A stretch of DNA of 64,000 nucleotides from Garcia nutans (GCA_947685225.1 CANTUV010000032.1:21955501-22019500); one strand, 5' to 3'; positions 11,279 to 22,705 are shown, numbered from the stretch's first letter. The notes: generated from the letters alone by a model not told the origin. Made by a program: numbers and translations.

Positions 11279-13995
11279 TGTAACATCCTCTGACAATTCT
11301 TACATAAAAATTATCAAAGAATGTTATACTATATACTGTCCACACTCCAATCAATTCTTATAAAACTTTCATCATAAATAAAAATTTTCAAATAATAATA
11401 CAATCTGTATATCATAACACTTATAGGTCCAACATTTAGACCAATTTCCAATAACTCCAATAATCCGAATAGAAATTATCAATCAGATAAACTTCATAAG
11501 TTCATCAAATCAAATAAATAAACAATACATGTCTTTCATGATACTCATTCACTACTATCTCAACTTCATTCTCTAAATGCATATATCCTTTTATGTTTAC
11601 AAATTTATCCAATCTCTCAAATTTCCAAACTGAAGTATCTATATACATTTTATAACTTATGAATACAATAAACACAAGATCTTTATCTGTTCTTAACTTG
11701 CTCCGATGTCCTGATACCTGCGTGTCAGAAAACAATTCTAACACGCTAAGCAAAGCTTAATGGTGCTTGTATAAACATATTTGTTACTTAATATTAAAGG
11801 AAAATACTTATGAAAATATAGTAATAACACTTAGTTTTAAGAATTATTTCAATATATTAACTAATTTTAGTAACAACCAACATAATATTCTGAATACACA
11901 AAATAATAGTTTTAACTTTAGTTATCATGCAATACAATACTTTCTGTACTGCAACTTGTCTTGTTAAAAATCATTTTATTCAAGATTTGCTTTCTCATTT
12001 GATAACATTATTCACAATATGATTATTTTGTTTTTCCATAAGTCTTCCTTTTCACGTTCACATATAGGATCATTTCATTGAATCTATACTTTTTCAGCAC
12101 TTAATTTTTAGTACTATACTTTGGAGAACTTTGCATCTCACATCATTATATACACTTTCAATCATTTGATATACTTTGGAGTACTTTGTATCTCACAGCA
12201 TTATATACACTTTCAATCATTTTATTAATTCAATACATTGGGCATAACATTTCCATTACGTGTATTAGAACTGTCACTTGTAAACATTAATATATATATA
12301 TTAACACTCACTTTTACACTGTATCACAATACTTCAATTTCAAGTAATTGACTTATATTATTATTTTGCATTTCTTTCATTAGTCACAACTATCATGTTC
12401 ACATATATTTTCATTAATTATGCCCATACATACTAAACTTAGATCATAGGTTTGGATAACATGTTAGTGTAGCAATCTCAGGAATTTATAATGGCAATTA
12501 TGCCCACTATCACTAATAACACAATGTGTCCATTAAAGGCACGAGGTGCCCACTATCACTGTGGCTATCCATTCTCTGGTTAGCCATTCAATCCAAAGCT
12601 AGATATAAATTTAATATGATTTGGGCAATTCATTAATTTTGATGAACACTACATTGTTTATTTCCTTTCATTGATACTATACTCTTATCAACATTTGGTA
12701 GGATATATATGTGTCACGTATCTAAAGTTTATCACTCGTTTTCATACATTTAACATATTAACACAAAAGTATGAACTATACACATATTAGTCTCATGTCA
12801 TTGATTAACACTTGCTTGTTTATATAAACACTCACTTGTTTATATAAACACTTGTTTATATCATTTCACTTGTTTTTATCATGTCATTGGTACATTACTC
12901 TTAGCAACATTTAGTAGGATATATATATATGTCACTTATCTAAAGTTTCTCACTCTTTTTCATACATTTAACACATACATATGAATTCTCAATACAAAAG
13001 TATGAATTATTCACATATTAGTCTCATACAAGGCCCGTAGATCACAAAATACAAGCCAAAAACACTATTTAGGTCCCCAAGGTCATGGCATCACAACCCC
13101 ACGACCATGGGATAGCAATTGAATCTGTCAAATTTTCTTTAAAAACCCCACGGTCATGGCCTTTAAGGGCCACGGTCGTGGCATTTAGAACTGCTCTGTT
13201 TTATCGAAATTTTTGAAGGCACAGTCACACTTTCAATCCCACGATCGTGGCCCTCCTTTGCCTTGACCATGGCACCCATTTGCCATGACCGTGGCATTCA
13301 TTTTGGGTCTGTTTCAGAGTAAACTCATGTATTCTGTACTTTTAACTTCATTAAACACAAACATATTGAAGATCTAAGATAATAATGTATCAAACTCAAT
13401 ATTTTGGAATAAAAAAAATTCATATCAAATACCTTCACTTAATTAAACTTTTAACCATTTCATATCCATAAAAATGTGATCAAACCCTTCACTTCTCATA
13501 AATATATCATTATACATAACTCAATCATTCAATTAATCATTTAAACTCATAAAAAATCATATTTTTGTAAAGTATAAATCAAAAGCACATACCTTGTTGA
13601 TAATCACCACTTTTCCAAATTAATCTTAAGTTTTGATTCAAATCATGGAAAGAAGGAAGAAGAAAGGAGTGAAGATGGTGATGATGGCGTGGAGAGAAGA
13701 AGGAAATCAGAAATTTCCACACACTTACACATATACACACACAGATATATATAATATTTTTAATCTAGTGAAGGAATGCTCATAATAACTATGGTGCACC
13801 CTCATTCTTAACCGTTGATTTTAAATCGAGTTTTAATCTCGTAAAACAGTAAAAATACTCTTTTCAGTAAAGGTTTAAGATATACAATGTACTATTCTTT
13901 ACGTATAGCATTTATCCACAATACTTTTGTCACTATACACTATCAATTTTTCATTATTAGTTAAAACGTCCCTGTTGAAAATCATGACAATTACA
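11279..13995 (-). mobile_element. Solo LTR inserted in pol of element A (Tekay-like)
   Basis: 2717 bases from TGTAACATCC to ATTACA, flanked by AATTC on both sides, with no internal region, primer site or polypurine tract. It is therefore a solo LTR left by LTR-LTR recombination. The plus-strand start TGTAAC matches the 3' end of the Tekay-like LTRs read backwards, hence minus orientation. The CCTGCGTG ... GCTAAG ... AGCTTA block at 11717-11760 is shared with the E and F LTRs. Inside are duplications of about 57 bases (around 12110-12230) and 145 bases (about 12665-12800 and 12884-13030), a TTTATATAAACAC repeat (about 12810-12860) and a palindrome array. Confidence 0.85.
13070..13310. repeat. 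CpG-bearing palindrome array (CCACGGTCGTGG type) in the solo LTR
   Basis: Several arms of CCACGACCATGG, CCACGGTCATGG, GGCCACGGTCGTGGC, CCCACGATCGTGG and CCATGACCGTGG occur in 240 bases, often pairing with each other across short spacers. This is the densest CpG region in an otherwise very AT-rich LTR. Comparable arrays with unrelated sequence occur in elements C, D and H. Confidence 0.7.
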
Positions 13996-14000
13996 AATTC

Positions 14001-14576
14001 TGCCACCACTCTACCTTTGATTATTTTCCTTGTTAAATACTCAATCTCAAATTCTTCTAATATTATCAACCATCGACCATATTTCCCAATCAAAGAGGGT
14101 GTCTCCCTTAAGTACTTCATTGGATCCAACCTGGAAATTGCTTGCACACTATACGATTGAAAGTAATGCCGCAACTTCTTAGAAGACCAAACCACGGCTA
14201 TACAGGTCTTTTCAATGATACTATGCTTAATTTCATAAGGTAGGAGCTTTCTACTCAAATAGTAAACTGCATGCTCAATCCCTGACTCATCTGCTTGGGC
14301 TAGCATGGCTCCTATTGACTCTTCTTCTACTGCTAAGTATAGTAATAGAGGTTTGCCTAGTTTAGGTGGTTTAAAAACAGGTGAATTCAACAAATATTCT
14401 CTTATTCACTCAAAAGCCTTTTGACATTCTTCATTCCATATGACCGGCTGATTCTTTTTAAGTAATTTGAAGATAGGCTCACAAATTGTTGTGAGTTTTG
14501 CTATGAATCTGCTAATGTATTGTAATTTGCCAATAAATCCCCGAACTTATCTCTCCGTCTTAGGGGTTGGCATATC
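14001..14576 (-). pseudogene. RT tail and first RNase H of element A
   Basis: Reads (minus strand) GKLQYISRFIAKLTTICEP and PVIWNEECQKAFE, the end of the RT thumb/connection, then PLLLYLAVEEESIGAMLAQ, YYLSRKLLPYEIKHS and a GRWLIILEEFEIEY block, a Ty3-type RNase H. Stops occur near 14549 and 14407. The ORF runs past 14000 into the solo LTR and picks up about 33 foreign residues. The RT catalytic part (YxDD) should lie upstream but is missing, lost at the element B junction. Confidence 0.85.
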
Positions 14577-15027
14577 TGTAGACCCTTAATTTTTGACCCA
14601 GTTTGGTCTAATATATTTTAATAAGTCCAAAATAATTTTTGTGTTGTCCAATATATTTTAATTAGTCCAAAACAATTTTTGTGTTATCTTAATTAAATAA
14701 TATTTGTTTTAGTATTTATTTTTTATTAATAAAAAATAAATAATAATAATAATAAACAAAAAAATTAAAAAAAAGAGTTGCGGCGAAATGGCCCGCAGGC
14801 CAATTCTAGCTCGCAGCCCGCAGCCAGCTGCGACAGTTTTTTTGTCAGCGCTTTTTTTCCGCAGTAGTTTTTTTTCTCCAGCGCAATTTTTCCGCAGCAG
14901 CTTTTTCTCGCCAGCAAAATTTTTCCGACGCAATTTTTTTCAAAACCAAATACAATTAGGTTTTGGTTTCCTTTTCCTAATCAATGTTAAATTTCGTGAA
15001 TAACTAAAATTAATCATAAAATTTTTC

Positions 15028-15034
15028 TATAAAT
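15028..15034 (+). promoter_or_regulatory. TATA box of element B LTR
   Basis: TATAAAT about 450 bases into the LTR, followed by AGGACAATAACAACAC. The expected start site is about 30 bases downstream. It matches the position of TATAAAT in the minus-strand LTR of A. Confidence 0.5.
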
Positions 15035-15304
15035 TAGGACAATAACAACACAAAAAGGGGACGAAAAAATTGAGGTGGAAATTTGATACCGAAATTGAGC
15101 TGGAAAACTTTGAATTCCTTTTGGCAGTAAAATCGATCAGATTTTTGAGAGAGCAAATAAGCAATTCAATCCATCAAAGGTAGCAAAGCTTGTCTTTGTT
15201 CTTGTTCATCCAAGAAGAAATTTTTGGTGGAACCAGCAAACGGAGGTATAAATGTCTAATTTCTTCACAGTAGCTTAAATAATTCAATTGTCTCTTTTGA
15301 TTAA

Positions 15305-15960
15305 AAAAAAACCCTAGAACTTTAATTTACCTTTTTTAAAGCTTAAAAACCTTAATTCGTCTCTTTGTTTTTCAAAAATCTTAAAATTGTTAATTTTGTT
15401 TCTTCAAAATTTACCAAAACCCTAAATTGAATCTGTTTCTTTTCAAAGCCCTAAATTGAATCTGTTTCTTTCCACAAACCCTAAAAAATATCTTTTTTGT
15501 TTCTATAAACCTTAAATCATTTTGTTTATTTTCATAAAGTTTCATAAAATTATCAATTGATTTTCAAATTCTAAAATCTAATGCATTCTCCGAAACCCTA
15601 ATTCTAAGATTCTAAAACCCTAATTCAACTCCAAAACCCAAACCAGTAAACCCTAACTCCCTTAAAACCTTAAACTCTAATTTCTCTAAACTCTAATCCT
15701 TTAAACCTTAAAACCTTATAAACATAAATATTAAAATTCAAAGACAGTAAGCCTAAAAACCATAATTCAGTAGCTAATAATCATGAATCCAATGTTTTAA
15801 AGTGTTCAAACCCTAATTTTATGATTTCACTTCTCAAACACTAATTTGGTTAATCAAAGAATTTTATCAACTCCTTAAATCATAAAACTTCAATCCATTT
15901 CAATTCCTTTAAAACTCACAGCAGCTTAAACCCCTAAATTCTAAAACCCTAAAGTATTAA
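15305..15960 (+). repeat. Telobox-rich transcribed part of the LTR
   Basis: About ten AACCCTA/AACCCTAA motifs, the plant telobox or telomere-like heptamer, are scattered through 650 bases downstream of the TATA box. They are not a continuous telomeric array. Their reverse complements (TTAGGGTTT) fill the corresponding part of the A LTR. Confidence 0.7.
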
Positions 15961-16775
15961 TTAAAGAATCTTAAATAGAAACAGTAGCCCTTATTTGAAT
16001 CTGTATTTGCTTTATTCAATTTTATATTTGATTATGTAGTCTATTATATGCTTTAATTTATTTTCAATGCTTTGTTGATTTATTTAAGTTCAATGCTTGA
16101 TTTATTTAAATTATCACGGATGGATGTTTATTTTATACTTTGTTTGATATCTTTGATGAATGATTTATTTATGATGAATGGTTATTTACTTTTATCGATT
16201 TATTTAGATTTCCAAATGTTATAAGAGGTATGTTTTCACTTGGTGGGTACCTCATTAGTTAAATATCATGTAATTTAAATTGCTTTTCTATTTTAGAACC
16301 AATGTAAAGGACATGTTTCTACCTTTCGGTGGGTGTCCTATTTAGGCATGGATTATGTATGGGCATGTTTCCATCTTCGGATGGGTGTCCATTTATTTGT
16401 TTTTCTTGGACATTGTTTTGATTTTCAATATATCGATGCTTATTTTAATTGTTGTGTGTAATATGGATAATATTGTTATATTTAAGAATTTTATTAAGAC
16501 CTATAAAAGGAGGCCGGTTTCAATGAACCGGGCGTTGTGGGGGGCTAGGACATTTCTCACGTTCCCCACATGTACCCAACTTTCCGAACCCATTAAGGGG
16601 TTGGGGATTCCTTAGGAATCAAGTCATCCACTCCTTTCTTTTTACCGGTCCGTCCGGGTGATTACTCCATTTTCTCTGGACTTAGGTCCATGTTCTCTAT
16701 GGCCCCGAGCCTAAACAGTGCTGAAGTCGCAAGAACCATTACACCCGGAGTGGGGGCGAAAATCCCCGCTCATAG

Positions 16776-16793
16776 TGGCGACTCCACTGGGGA
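16776..16793 (+). other. Primer binding site, tRNA-Arg type
   Basis: TGGCGACTCCACTGGGGA lies 3 bases after the LTR end. It fits the 3' end of plant tRNA-Arg, the primer used by Ogre elements. Confidence 0.85.
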
Positions 16794-17963
16794 TAAGAGA
16801 AGTTGATTCCGTTGGTCTTTATATTATTTTATTCTTTCTTATAATGATATTATCCACTGCATCATATTAGATTGCTTCGTGTGCTTGAGTTAGGGCGCCC
16901 GTGTTACCCGTGTTATGTTATGTAAGGAATACCATACTTTCACTCAAGGTATGGAGATCGAGCATGGCATAACCACTCATAGCCTCGTACCATTTGGTAT
17001 ATACTTGTTATGGGAACCTAATCCTTTTAACCCAAAGACTAAAGATTATATAATTGGCCTAGTTACTTTCCTTAGGTTTTACCCCAAATGCATGTTGTTT
17101 GACTATGGTTAATTTATCTTGGCTTAAATCATGGCTTATTTGATTTGCTCCTTTTCTAATATGACCTAAGTACATTGTAAGCTTAAATAAAATTTTCTTT
17201 AAAGTCTAAAAGACCAAAGCTATTTTCAAAACATTTCAAGATGGCCTTTGGACATAAGACTTTTCTAAAAACAAATAAAAAATTCTTTGGCTCATGGCCC
17301 AAATAATAAGACCAAAATTCATTTTTTTTCTAAGATCTTTTTACAATGGGCTTAGAAACAAAATTGTTTTTATCCAACCTTTTCCTACAAAGAACTTGCA
17401 AATTATTTAGGTCAATTAAGAAATACCAAAAATCAATTGTGAGCCTAGTTTATACTAAGAATAATTAATCATGGGCTTGTTTTTGGCATGAACCATTAGT
17501 TACTCTTTTCAAGTGAGAAATCTATCTATAATAAACCTCTTAATTTAGTTTTAATCCAATATAGCATAAAAGCTACTAGAGTTGGTTGAATGGATTAAAA
17601 CCTAATTAATGGAATTTACTATGAATGGATTTCCATTTTCAAAAATATAACTATTGGTTGAAACGTTTGAGGAAAATATTCGAAAACAATGTACCCCATG
17701 TTGGTATTTTGTTAACCATATACCTAGGAAAAGAGACTCGCCATTCGTGTGTGGATGTTATAAGGTTGGAGGGAACATCCTATTTGTCCTTGTTTGTTAA
17801 TGGTTTGTGCATACATGCATACATGCATACATTTGCATCTCATATCATTGATCCTTTCTGGCTCACAGCCATGGATTACGACAGTTGAAAAGCTTACGAC
17901 AATCTGACCTACGCCAGAGAAGAAGAATCTAGCAACGACTCAATCACTTGCTCACCAAATCAA
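16794..17963 (+). other. Leader of element B between primer site and gag
   Basis: 1170 bases without a credible gene; short ORFs (16915-17112, 17625-17888) show no family resemblance. There is a small GCATACAT repeat at about 17808-17832. A splice-acceptor-like TTTCTGGCTCACAG lies at about 17855-17868 before gag. Some Ogre elements carry an extra ORF1 in this region; none is seen here. Confidence 0.6.
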
Positions 17964-19331
17964 TGGAGCCCAAACAAATTCAAAGAATGGTGGATGAAGC
18001 CCTCAATGCCAAGATGAAAGAAATAAAAGAGGCCCTAGCTGAGACCATAAAGAACCAATTGGCTGCAATTTTAGGAAACAATGCCGAAGCATCTGCTAGC
18101 ACCAAGAAAGTCAAGGGGAAGGCTAAAGTTGATGAAGTAGCTTTTGATGATGATAAGGAGATCATTGATGATGATGATTGGGCTCAATACTACCAAGATC
18201 TTCAAGACAAAAAAGGAGCCAAAGGTTGTTGAGAAGGAAACTATTGAAAAGATTGAGACATCCGATGTTGAAAAGGTGATTGCTGATTTAGAAAAGAAAT
18301 TTGAGAAGAAACTAAAAACCGAAGAGATATCCGAGATTGACAAATTATTTGAGCTAGATGAAGAAGTTCCATACAAGTTTAAGATGCCATCTTTTGCAAA
18401 GTTTGATGGTACTGGAAACCCCCATCTCCATGTGAAGCAGTATATCACTGCTATGCAGTCTGTCCGAGCTACTAAGGCTCAAACTCTAAGGTACTTCATA
18501 CTCTCATTGGATTCTGTTGTCCAAAATTGGTTCAATACCTTAGATGATGAAATACAAAAGAGTTGGGATTTGCTGTACAAGGCCTTCATCCAACAATATG
18601 GTTACAATGTTGAGATGGAAGTTACCTTAATGGAAGTGGAGTCCATTAGATAAAGGCCAAATGAAAATTTTATGGACTATATGAAAAGATGGAGAAATAA
18701 GGCTGCTTTGCTCAAGAAGAGGTCCGATGAATATGATCAAATACGGATGATCGTGAGAGGCGTCCTACCCAATCTCCGTGAAAGGATGTCTCACACCCTT
18801 ATAAGGGACTTCAAAGATCTTCTCCAAGCTGGTCTACAAATTGAAGAGTGGGAAAGGGAGAAGAATCGCTTTTCAATAAAAAGGAATGAGAAAGGGAACT
18901 ACCAGTCGGGCAATCAAAGCACGCAAAAAGAAGTTGATGTTAATGCCACTAGTCAAGGAGGAATGAGGCAGTTTTCAGAATTAGGGAAGCCACTATCTTG
19001 GGTTCTCAATAAGCTACAAAAGAAGGGATTGTTACAACCCTTGACTCCTCGTCCTTTTCCTAATCCTCTTCCACCTAACTTTGATACTAGTGCATTTTGC
19101 CAATTCCATCAAAGGCCTAGACACGAAATGGACAAATGCATGAAGTTGAGGCATGAGATACAGAATTTAATTGATAATGGCAAGTTGCCGGAGCCGGACA
19201 AGCCCAATACCAAAGGTAATCCATTTCCAAGCTTCAACAGGGTGCCACCACCAGCAACCTTCATGGTAGGAAAAGGATTAGAAGGGGATTTTATTTTATC
19301 ATCCTTTCAAGATGGGATATTGAAGATATGA
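17964..19331 (+). pseudogene. Gag of element B (Ogre/Tat)
   Basis: Starts MEPKQIQRMVDEALNAKM, parallel to MDPKQIQRMVDDALNANM in element A, which fixes the start. It carries the Ogre gag core (VPYKFKMPSFAKFDGTGNP, QYITAMQS, LSLDSVVQNWFNTL) and RMSHTLIRDFKDLLQAGLQ. Near the C terminus it has a C-x2-H-x4-H-x4-C zinc motif (FCQFHQRPRHEMDKC). Gag forms the particle that packages RNA. A frameshift near 18.21 kb (after DLQDKKGAKG) and a stop at 18651 (TAA where A has Q) break it. The protein ends early, because pol is deleted. Confidence 0.85.
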
Positions 19332-20912
19332 AAGGAAAAGAAGCTTAAACTCAACAAACTTTCCTTAGCTTCAATGTTGCTTTTCAATTTTACTTTCTTT
19401 AACATTTAATTAGAACTATCGTGTTTTTCAAATTTGAATTTGTTTGAATAAATTACTTTCATCGAAATTTTTATTGGTCTTTGTTCATTTTGGTGCTCAA
19501 CCAATGAGGAATCTAGCTTGATTATTCATGAATTAATATATCTATGCATCATGATTCGAATGACTTTACTAGATAAGGGAATTGCTCTATAGCATTGAGT
19601 TGTGTATGCTTACTTAGAGAGGGCTCCTGCATAATTATCTTTGTCTAGGTCTTAGTCAGTCTTAGAACATGCTTTGACAAACTTTCGAGGTGAAATTGAA
19701 CTCTGCTTATTTAAGGGAGAGATGATCTAGGCATTGTTTGACGAGCCAACAACTAGTATACACCCTATTAAATATCAATCCCTAGTTGTCCCTTTGAGCC
19801 TTCATAAAATTTTAGCTTTCTTTTCATTGGCATAAAAACCCTAATATCCTATCCTGAGCTATTGTGATACTTTTGACAAGTCTTATGATCACTAAGATGA
19901 AGAGGCAAGAAGATCAAAGAAAGAAATGAATACCATGAAGAGAGTTGAAGTTCTCAAGACCATAAGAGTGGTTGAAGTTCTCAATACCATAAGGGTAGTT
20001 GAAGTTTTCTTAGTATTTCCAATATATCAAGACAACATCAGAGTAACAAATGATTTATCCCTGTTAAAGAAGATTTATGTTACTCCACTTATCCATTATT
20101 GGAAGCCCAAGTTGGTGCAAACAAGACAACTCTTTTAGAGCTAGAACAAAAAAAAAACAAACAAACAAAAAGAAGAAAAAAAAAAGAAAAAAAGAAAAAA
20201 AAGGAAAAGAGAAAAGGAAAAAAAAAGAAAAAAAAAAGAAAACCTAAAAAGGCAGTTCAGAAAGCCAACTGAGTTCTCTTTTACCTAAAGCAGTAAAAGG
20301 TTTCCATTTGGGTTATAAGGACATTTTGACTTGAATTGGTCCAACCCAATTAAAGATTCGATCAAAATCAGAGGAAAAGGAGAAAGACCATCCAGTACTT
20401 AAAAGTTTTGTACTTGACAGTCCTATAAGGAAGAAGGACAAAATGATAAAATGATCAAAGAAAGGGAAGAGTAAGGAAAATAAAGAGAAAGAAAAGGGAA
20501 GAGTAAGAAAAATAAAGAAAAGGGAAAAGAAGAAAAGAAACGAATTTGGGTCTTAAACTTTTTGGCAAGGGCAAAGACTGTCCTAATCAAGATCCAGATT
20601 AATGCCAAGAAGATAGAAAGAATTTAGAATCTAGCAAGATTGCTCCCAACTGCCTAAAGTTCAAACAAGAAAATTGTAGTGTGAAGGTTTGTCCATTGTC
20701 TCACATCAACAAAAAAAGACATGAACAAAAAAAGGCTCCATTGAATATCTTGCCATGAAGGCTAGCTAAAAGGCTGAATTTTTTGTTCATGTCTAATTAA
20801 TGAATGAGAAAAGGAATTCTCAAAAGAATAAAAAATCATCATCAATCAAAAGAAAAAATTAGAATGCAAATGCAAAAGACATAAGGTCAGTCCAGCTAAA
20901 AGAGTTAAAGCC
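19332..20912 (+). other. Non-coding 3' region of element B with polypurine stretch
   Basis: No gene recognised. From about 20140 to 20545 it is extremely A/G-rich (runs of AAAGAAAAAG). A short direct repeat (GAAGTTCTCAAGACCATAAGAG variants) lies at 19940-20000. It replaces the antisense genes seen in element A at the equivalent place. Confidence 0.6.
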
Positions 20913-21320
20913 AGGGTAAAGACCCGATTTCCAATGGATAAAGATCCATGTTTCAAGGGTAAAGACCCGATTTTCAATGGATAAAGATCCATATTTCAAG
21001 GGTAAAGACCCTATTTCCAATGAATAAAGATCCATATTTCAAGGGTAAAGACCCAATTTCCAATCAATGTTTCAAGGGTAAAGACCCGATTTTCAATGGA
21101 TAAAGATCCATATTTCAAGGGTAAAGACCCTATTTCCAATGGATAAAGATCCATGTTTCAAGGGTAAAAACCCAATTTTCAATGGATAAAGATCTATGTT
21201 TCAAGGGTAAAGACCTGATTTCCAATGGATAAAGATCCATGTTTAAAGGGTAAAGACCCGATTCTCAATAGATAAAGATCCATATTTCAAGGGTAAAGAC
21301 CCGATCTCCAATGGATAAAG
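20913..21320 (+). repeat. 43-bp tandem repeat with twin AAAG hairpins
   Basis: About nine to ten copies of a 43-base unit. A typical unit holds two inverted repeats with the same loop: GGGT-AAAG-ACCC (20957-20968) and ATGGAT-AAAG-ATCCAT (20977-20992). Some copies have single mutations that break pairing. It lies just before a second array and the polypurine tract. Confidence 0.85.
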
Positions 21321-21845
21321 TACCCAATCCAGGGTCAAATTACCTAAATCAAATCAATCTCGGGTCCAAGTACCCAAATCAAATTCATTCTAGGGTTCAA
21401 GCACCCATTCTCGGGTCCAAGTACCCAAATCAAATCAGTCTCGGGTCCAAGTACCCAAATCAAATCAATCTTGGGTCCAAGTATCCTAATCAAATCAATC
21501 TCGAGTCCAAGTACCCAATCCCAGGTCAAAGTACCCAAATCAAATCAATCTCGGGTCTAAGTACCCAATCTCGGGTCCAAGTACCCAAATCAAATTCAAT
21601 CTCGGGTCCAAGTACCAAAATCAAATCATTCTCGGGTCCAAGTACCCAGATTCAATCCAATCTTTGATCCAAGTACCCAAATCAAATCCAATCTCAGGTC
21701 CAAGTACCCTTCTTGGGTCCAAGTACCCAAATCCAATCAATCTCGGGTCCAAGTATCCAATCTCGGGTCCAAGTACCCAAATCAAATTCAATCTCAGGTC
21801 CAAGTACCTAATCTCGAGTCCAAGTACCCAAAACAAATTCAAATA
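21321..21845 (+). repeat. 30-bp tandem repeat (GGGTCCAAGTACCC core)
   Basis: About seventeen copies of a unit near 30 bases built on TCGGGTCCAAGTACCC plus an AAATCAA spacer. The core is an inverted repeat with GGGT and ACCC arms around CCAAGT. The array is in frame over long stretches and produces spurious repetitive ORFs on both strands. Confidence 0.85.
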
Positions 21846-21908
21846 ACTATCTCATCAAAAATTAAGTCTTGTTGCTTTTCACGCTCTAAAATCTCAGATC
21901 GTTCAAGC

Positions 21909-21919
21909 AGGGGGCAAAT
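21909..21919 (+). other. Polypurine tract of element B
   Basis: AGGGGGCAAAT directly before the 3' LTR start TGTAGACCC, equivalent to the tract before the 3' LTR of A. Confidence 0.75.
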
Positions 21920-22272
21920 TGTAGACCCTTAATTTTTGACCCAGTTCGGTCTAATATATTTTAATAAGTCCAAAAAATTTTTTGTGTTGTCCAATATATT
22001 TTAATTAGTCCAAAATAATTTTTGTGTTATCTTAATTAAATAATATTTATTTTAGTATTTATTTTTTATTTATAAAAAATAATAATAACAAACAAAAAAA
22101 ATAAAAAAAATCAGAGACGAAAAATTGGCGACGAAATTTGAGTTGGGACGAAATGGCCCGCTGGCCAATTCTTGCCCGCAACCAGCTGCGGCAGTTTTTT
22201 TGCCAGCGCATTTTTTCCGCAGCAGTTTTTTTTTGTCAGCGCAATTTTTCCGCAGCAGTTTTTTTTGCCAGC
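21920..22272 (+). mobile_element. Truncated 3' LTR of element B
   Basis: Begins TGTAGACCCTTAATTTTTGACC and follows the 5' LTR for 353 bases, through the CCGCAGCAG repeats, then ends inside GCCAGC and passes straight into element A protease sequence. The remaining 1.8 kb of LTR and the target duplication are deleted. Confidence 0.85.
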
Positions 22273-22702
22273 TCCTCCAGATCTGAATAATGATAAAGAG
22301 AGGGCGGATGTGATCTCTCCCCTCCTCTGGTAAATTAGCATCTGATAAAGAAACTGCTCCCATATTAACTTCGCTCTTCTCTTGAACCTCTTCACATTTC
22401 ATTACCCCTCCAATTTTTATGAAGTTGATCAGCTCCTCCGGTGTCATGGAGGTAGAAATTGGCATGCAAGCCAAGGCTTTGGCCATAGTTTCTCAGTGCT
22501 TTTTAGAAGTAGCTAATAAGTCCCAAATGCTAACACTTGTTTGGGTTCTTTTCAATTGCTTATGCACAACATCATCTTCTTCTTCTTTATTTCCTACTTT
22601 AACTTCCTTTCCCTTATTAGTTTATACTTCATTAGGTGATGGCCTTGTATAAGGCTTACCAGATCTAGTGTTCATTACTTCATCTTCTTCGGGCTCGGAC
22701 CA
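22273..22702 (-). pseudogene. Gag-protease linker and start of protease of element A
   Basis: Minus strand: MAKALACMPISTSMTPEELI, IKIGGVMKCEEVQEKSE, SDANLPEEGRDHIRPLFIII, which in Ogre/Tat polyproteins leads directly into the aspartic protease. The sequence ends within the first protease strand, before the catalytic D-x-G, at the junction with B. The first part of its ORF on the B side (22070-22272) is LTR read-through. Upstream, stops near 22703 and 22487 separate it from gag. Confidence 0.75.
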
Positions 22703-22705
22703 AGT

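Larger units (their letters stand above)
14577..16772 (+). mobile_element. 5' LTR of element B
   Basis: 2196 bases, TGTAGACCC...CCGCTCA, followed 3 bases later by a primer site. It contains a TATA box (15028), a block of telobox-like motifs (15305-15960) and a 5' part with imperfect repeats of CCGCAGCAGTTTTTTT and CCAGCGCAATTTTT (14826-14945). The same repeats, in reverse, lie in the A LTR at about 3605-3700. Confidence 0.9.
14577..22272 (+). mobile_element. Element B: pol-less Ogre/Tat-like retrotransposon inserted in RT of A
   Basis: Full 5' LTR, tRNA-Arg primer site, leader, gag, long non-coding 3' region with two tandem arrays, polypurine tract, and a 3' LTR cut after 353 bases. Protease, RT, RNase H and integrase are absent: the gag frame, which in A runs on into an acidic linker, here stops after SSFQDGILKI and goes directly into 3' non-coding sequence. 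It would have needed pol from a relative. The target duplication cannot be read because the right end is deleted together with part of element A. Confidence 0.85.

Noticed and set aside
15305..15960. Interstitial telomere
   Set aside because: The AACCCTA motifs are scattered among unrelated sequence inside an LTR, not in tandem.
16776..16793. tRNA gene fragments at the primer sites (also 31391, 34704, 50563, 55051)
   Set aside because: Only the 12-18 bases complementary to a tRNA 3' end are present, in the right place after an LTR; no cloverleaf.
20913..21320. CRISPR-like array
   Set aside because: Units are contiguous with no unique spacers, and the DNA is plant; it is a tandem repeat in a retrotransposon.
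21311..21842. Long repetitive ORFs on both strands (SKYPNQINLG-type and WVLGPEIDLI-type)
   Set aside because: They are translations of the 30-bp tandem array in B; the unit is a multiple of three, so frames stay open by chance.
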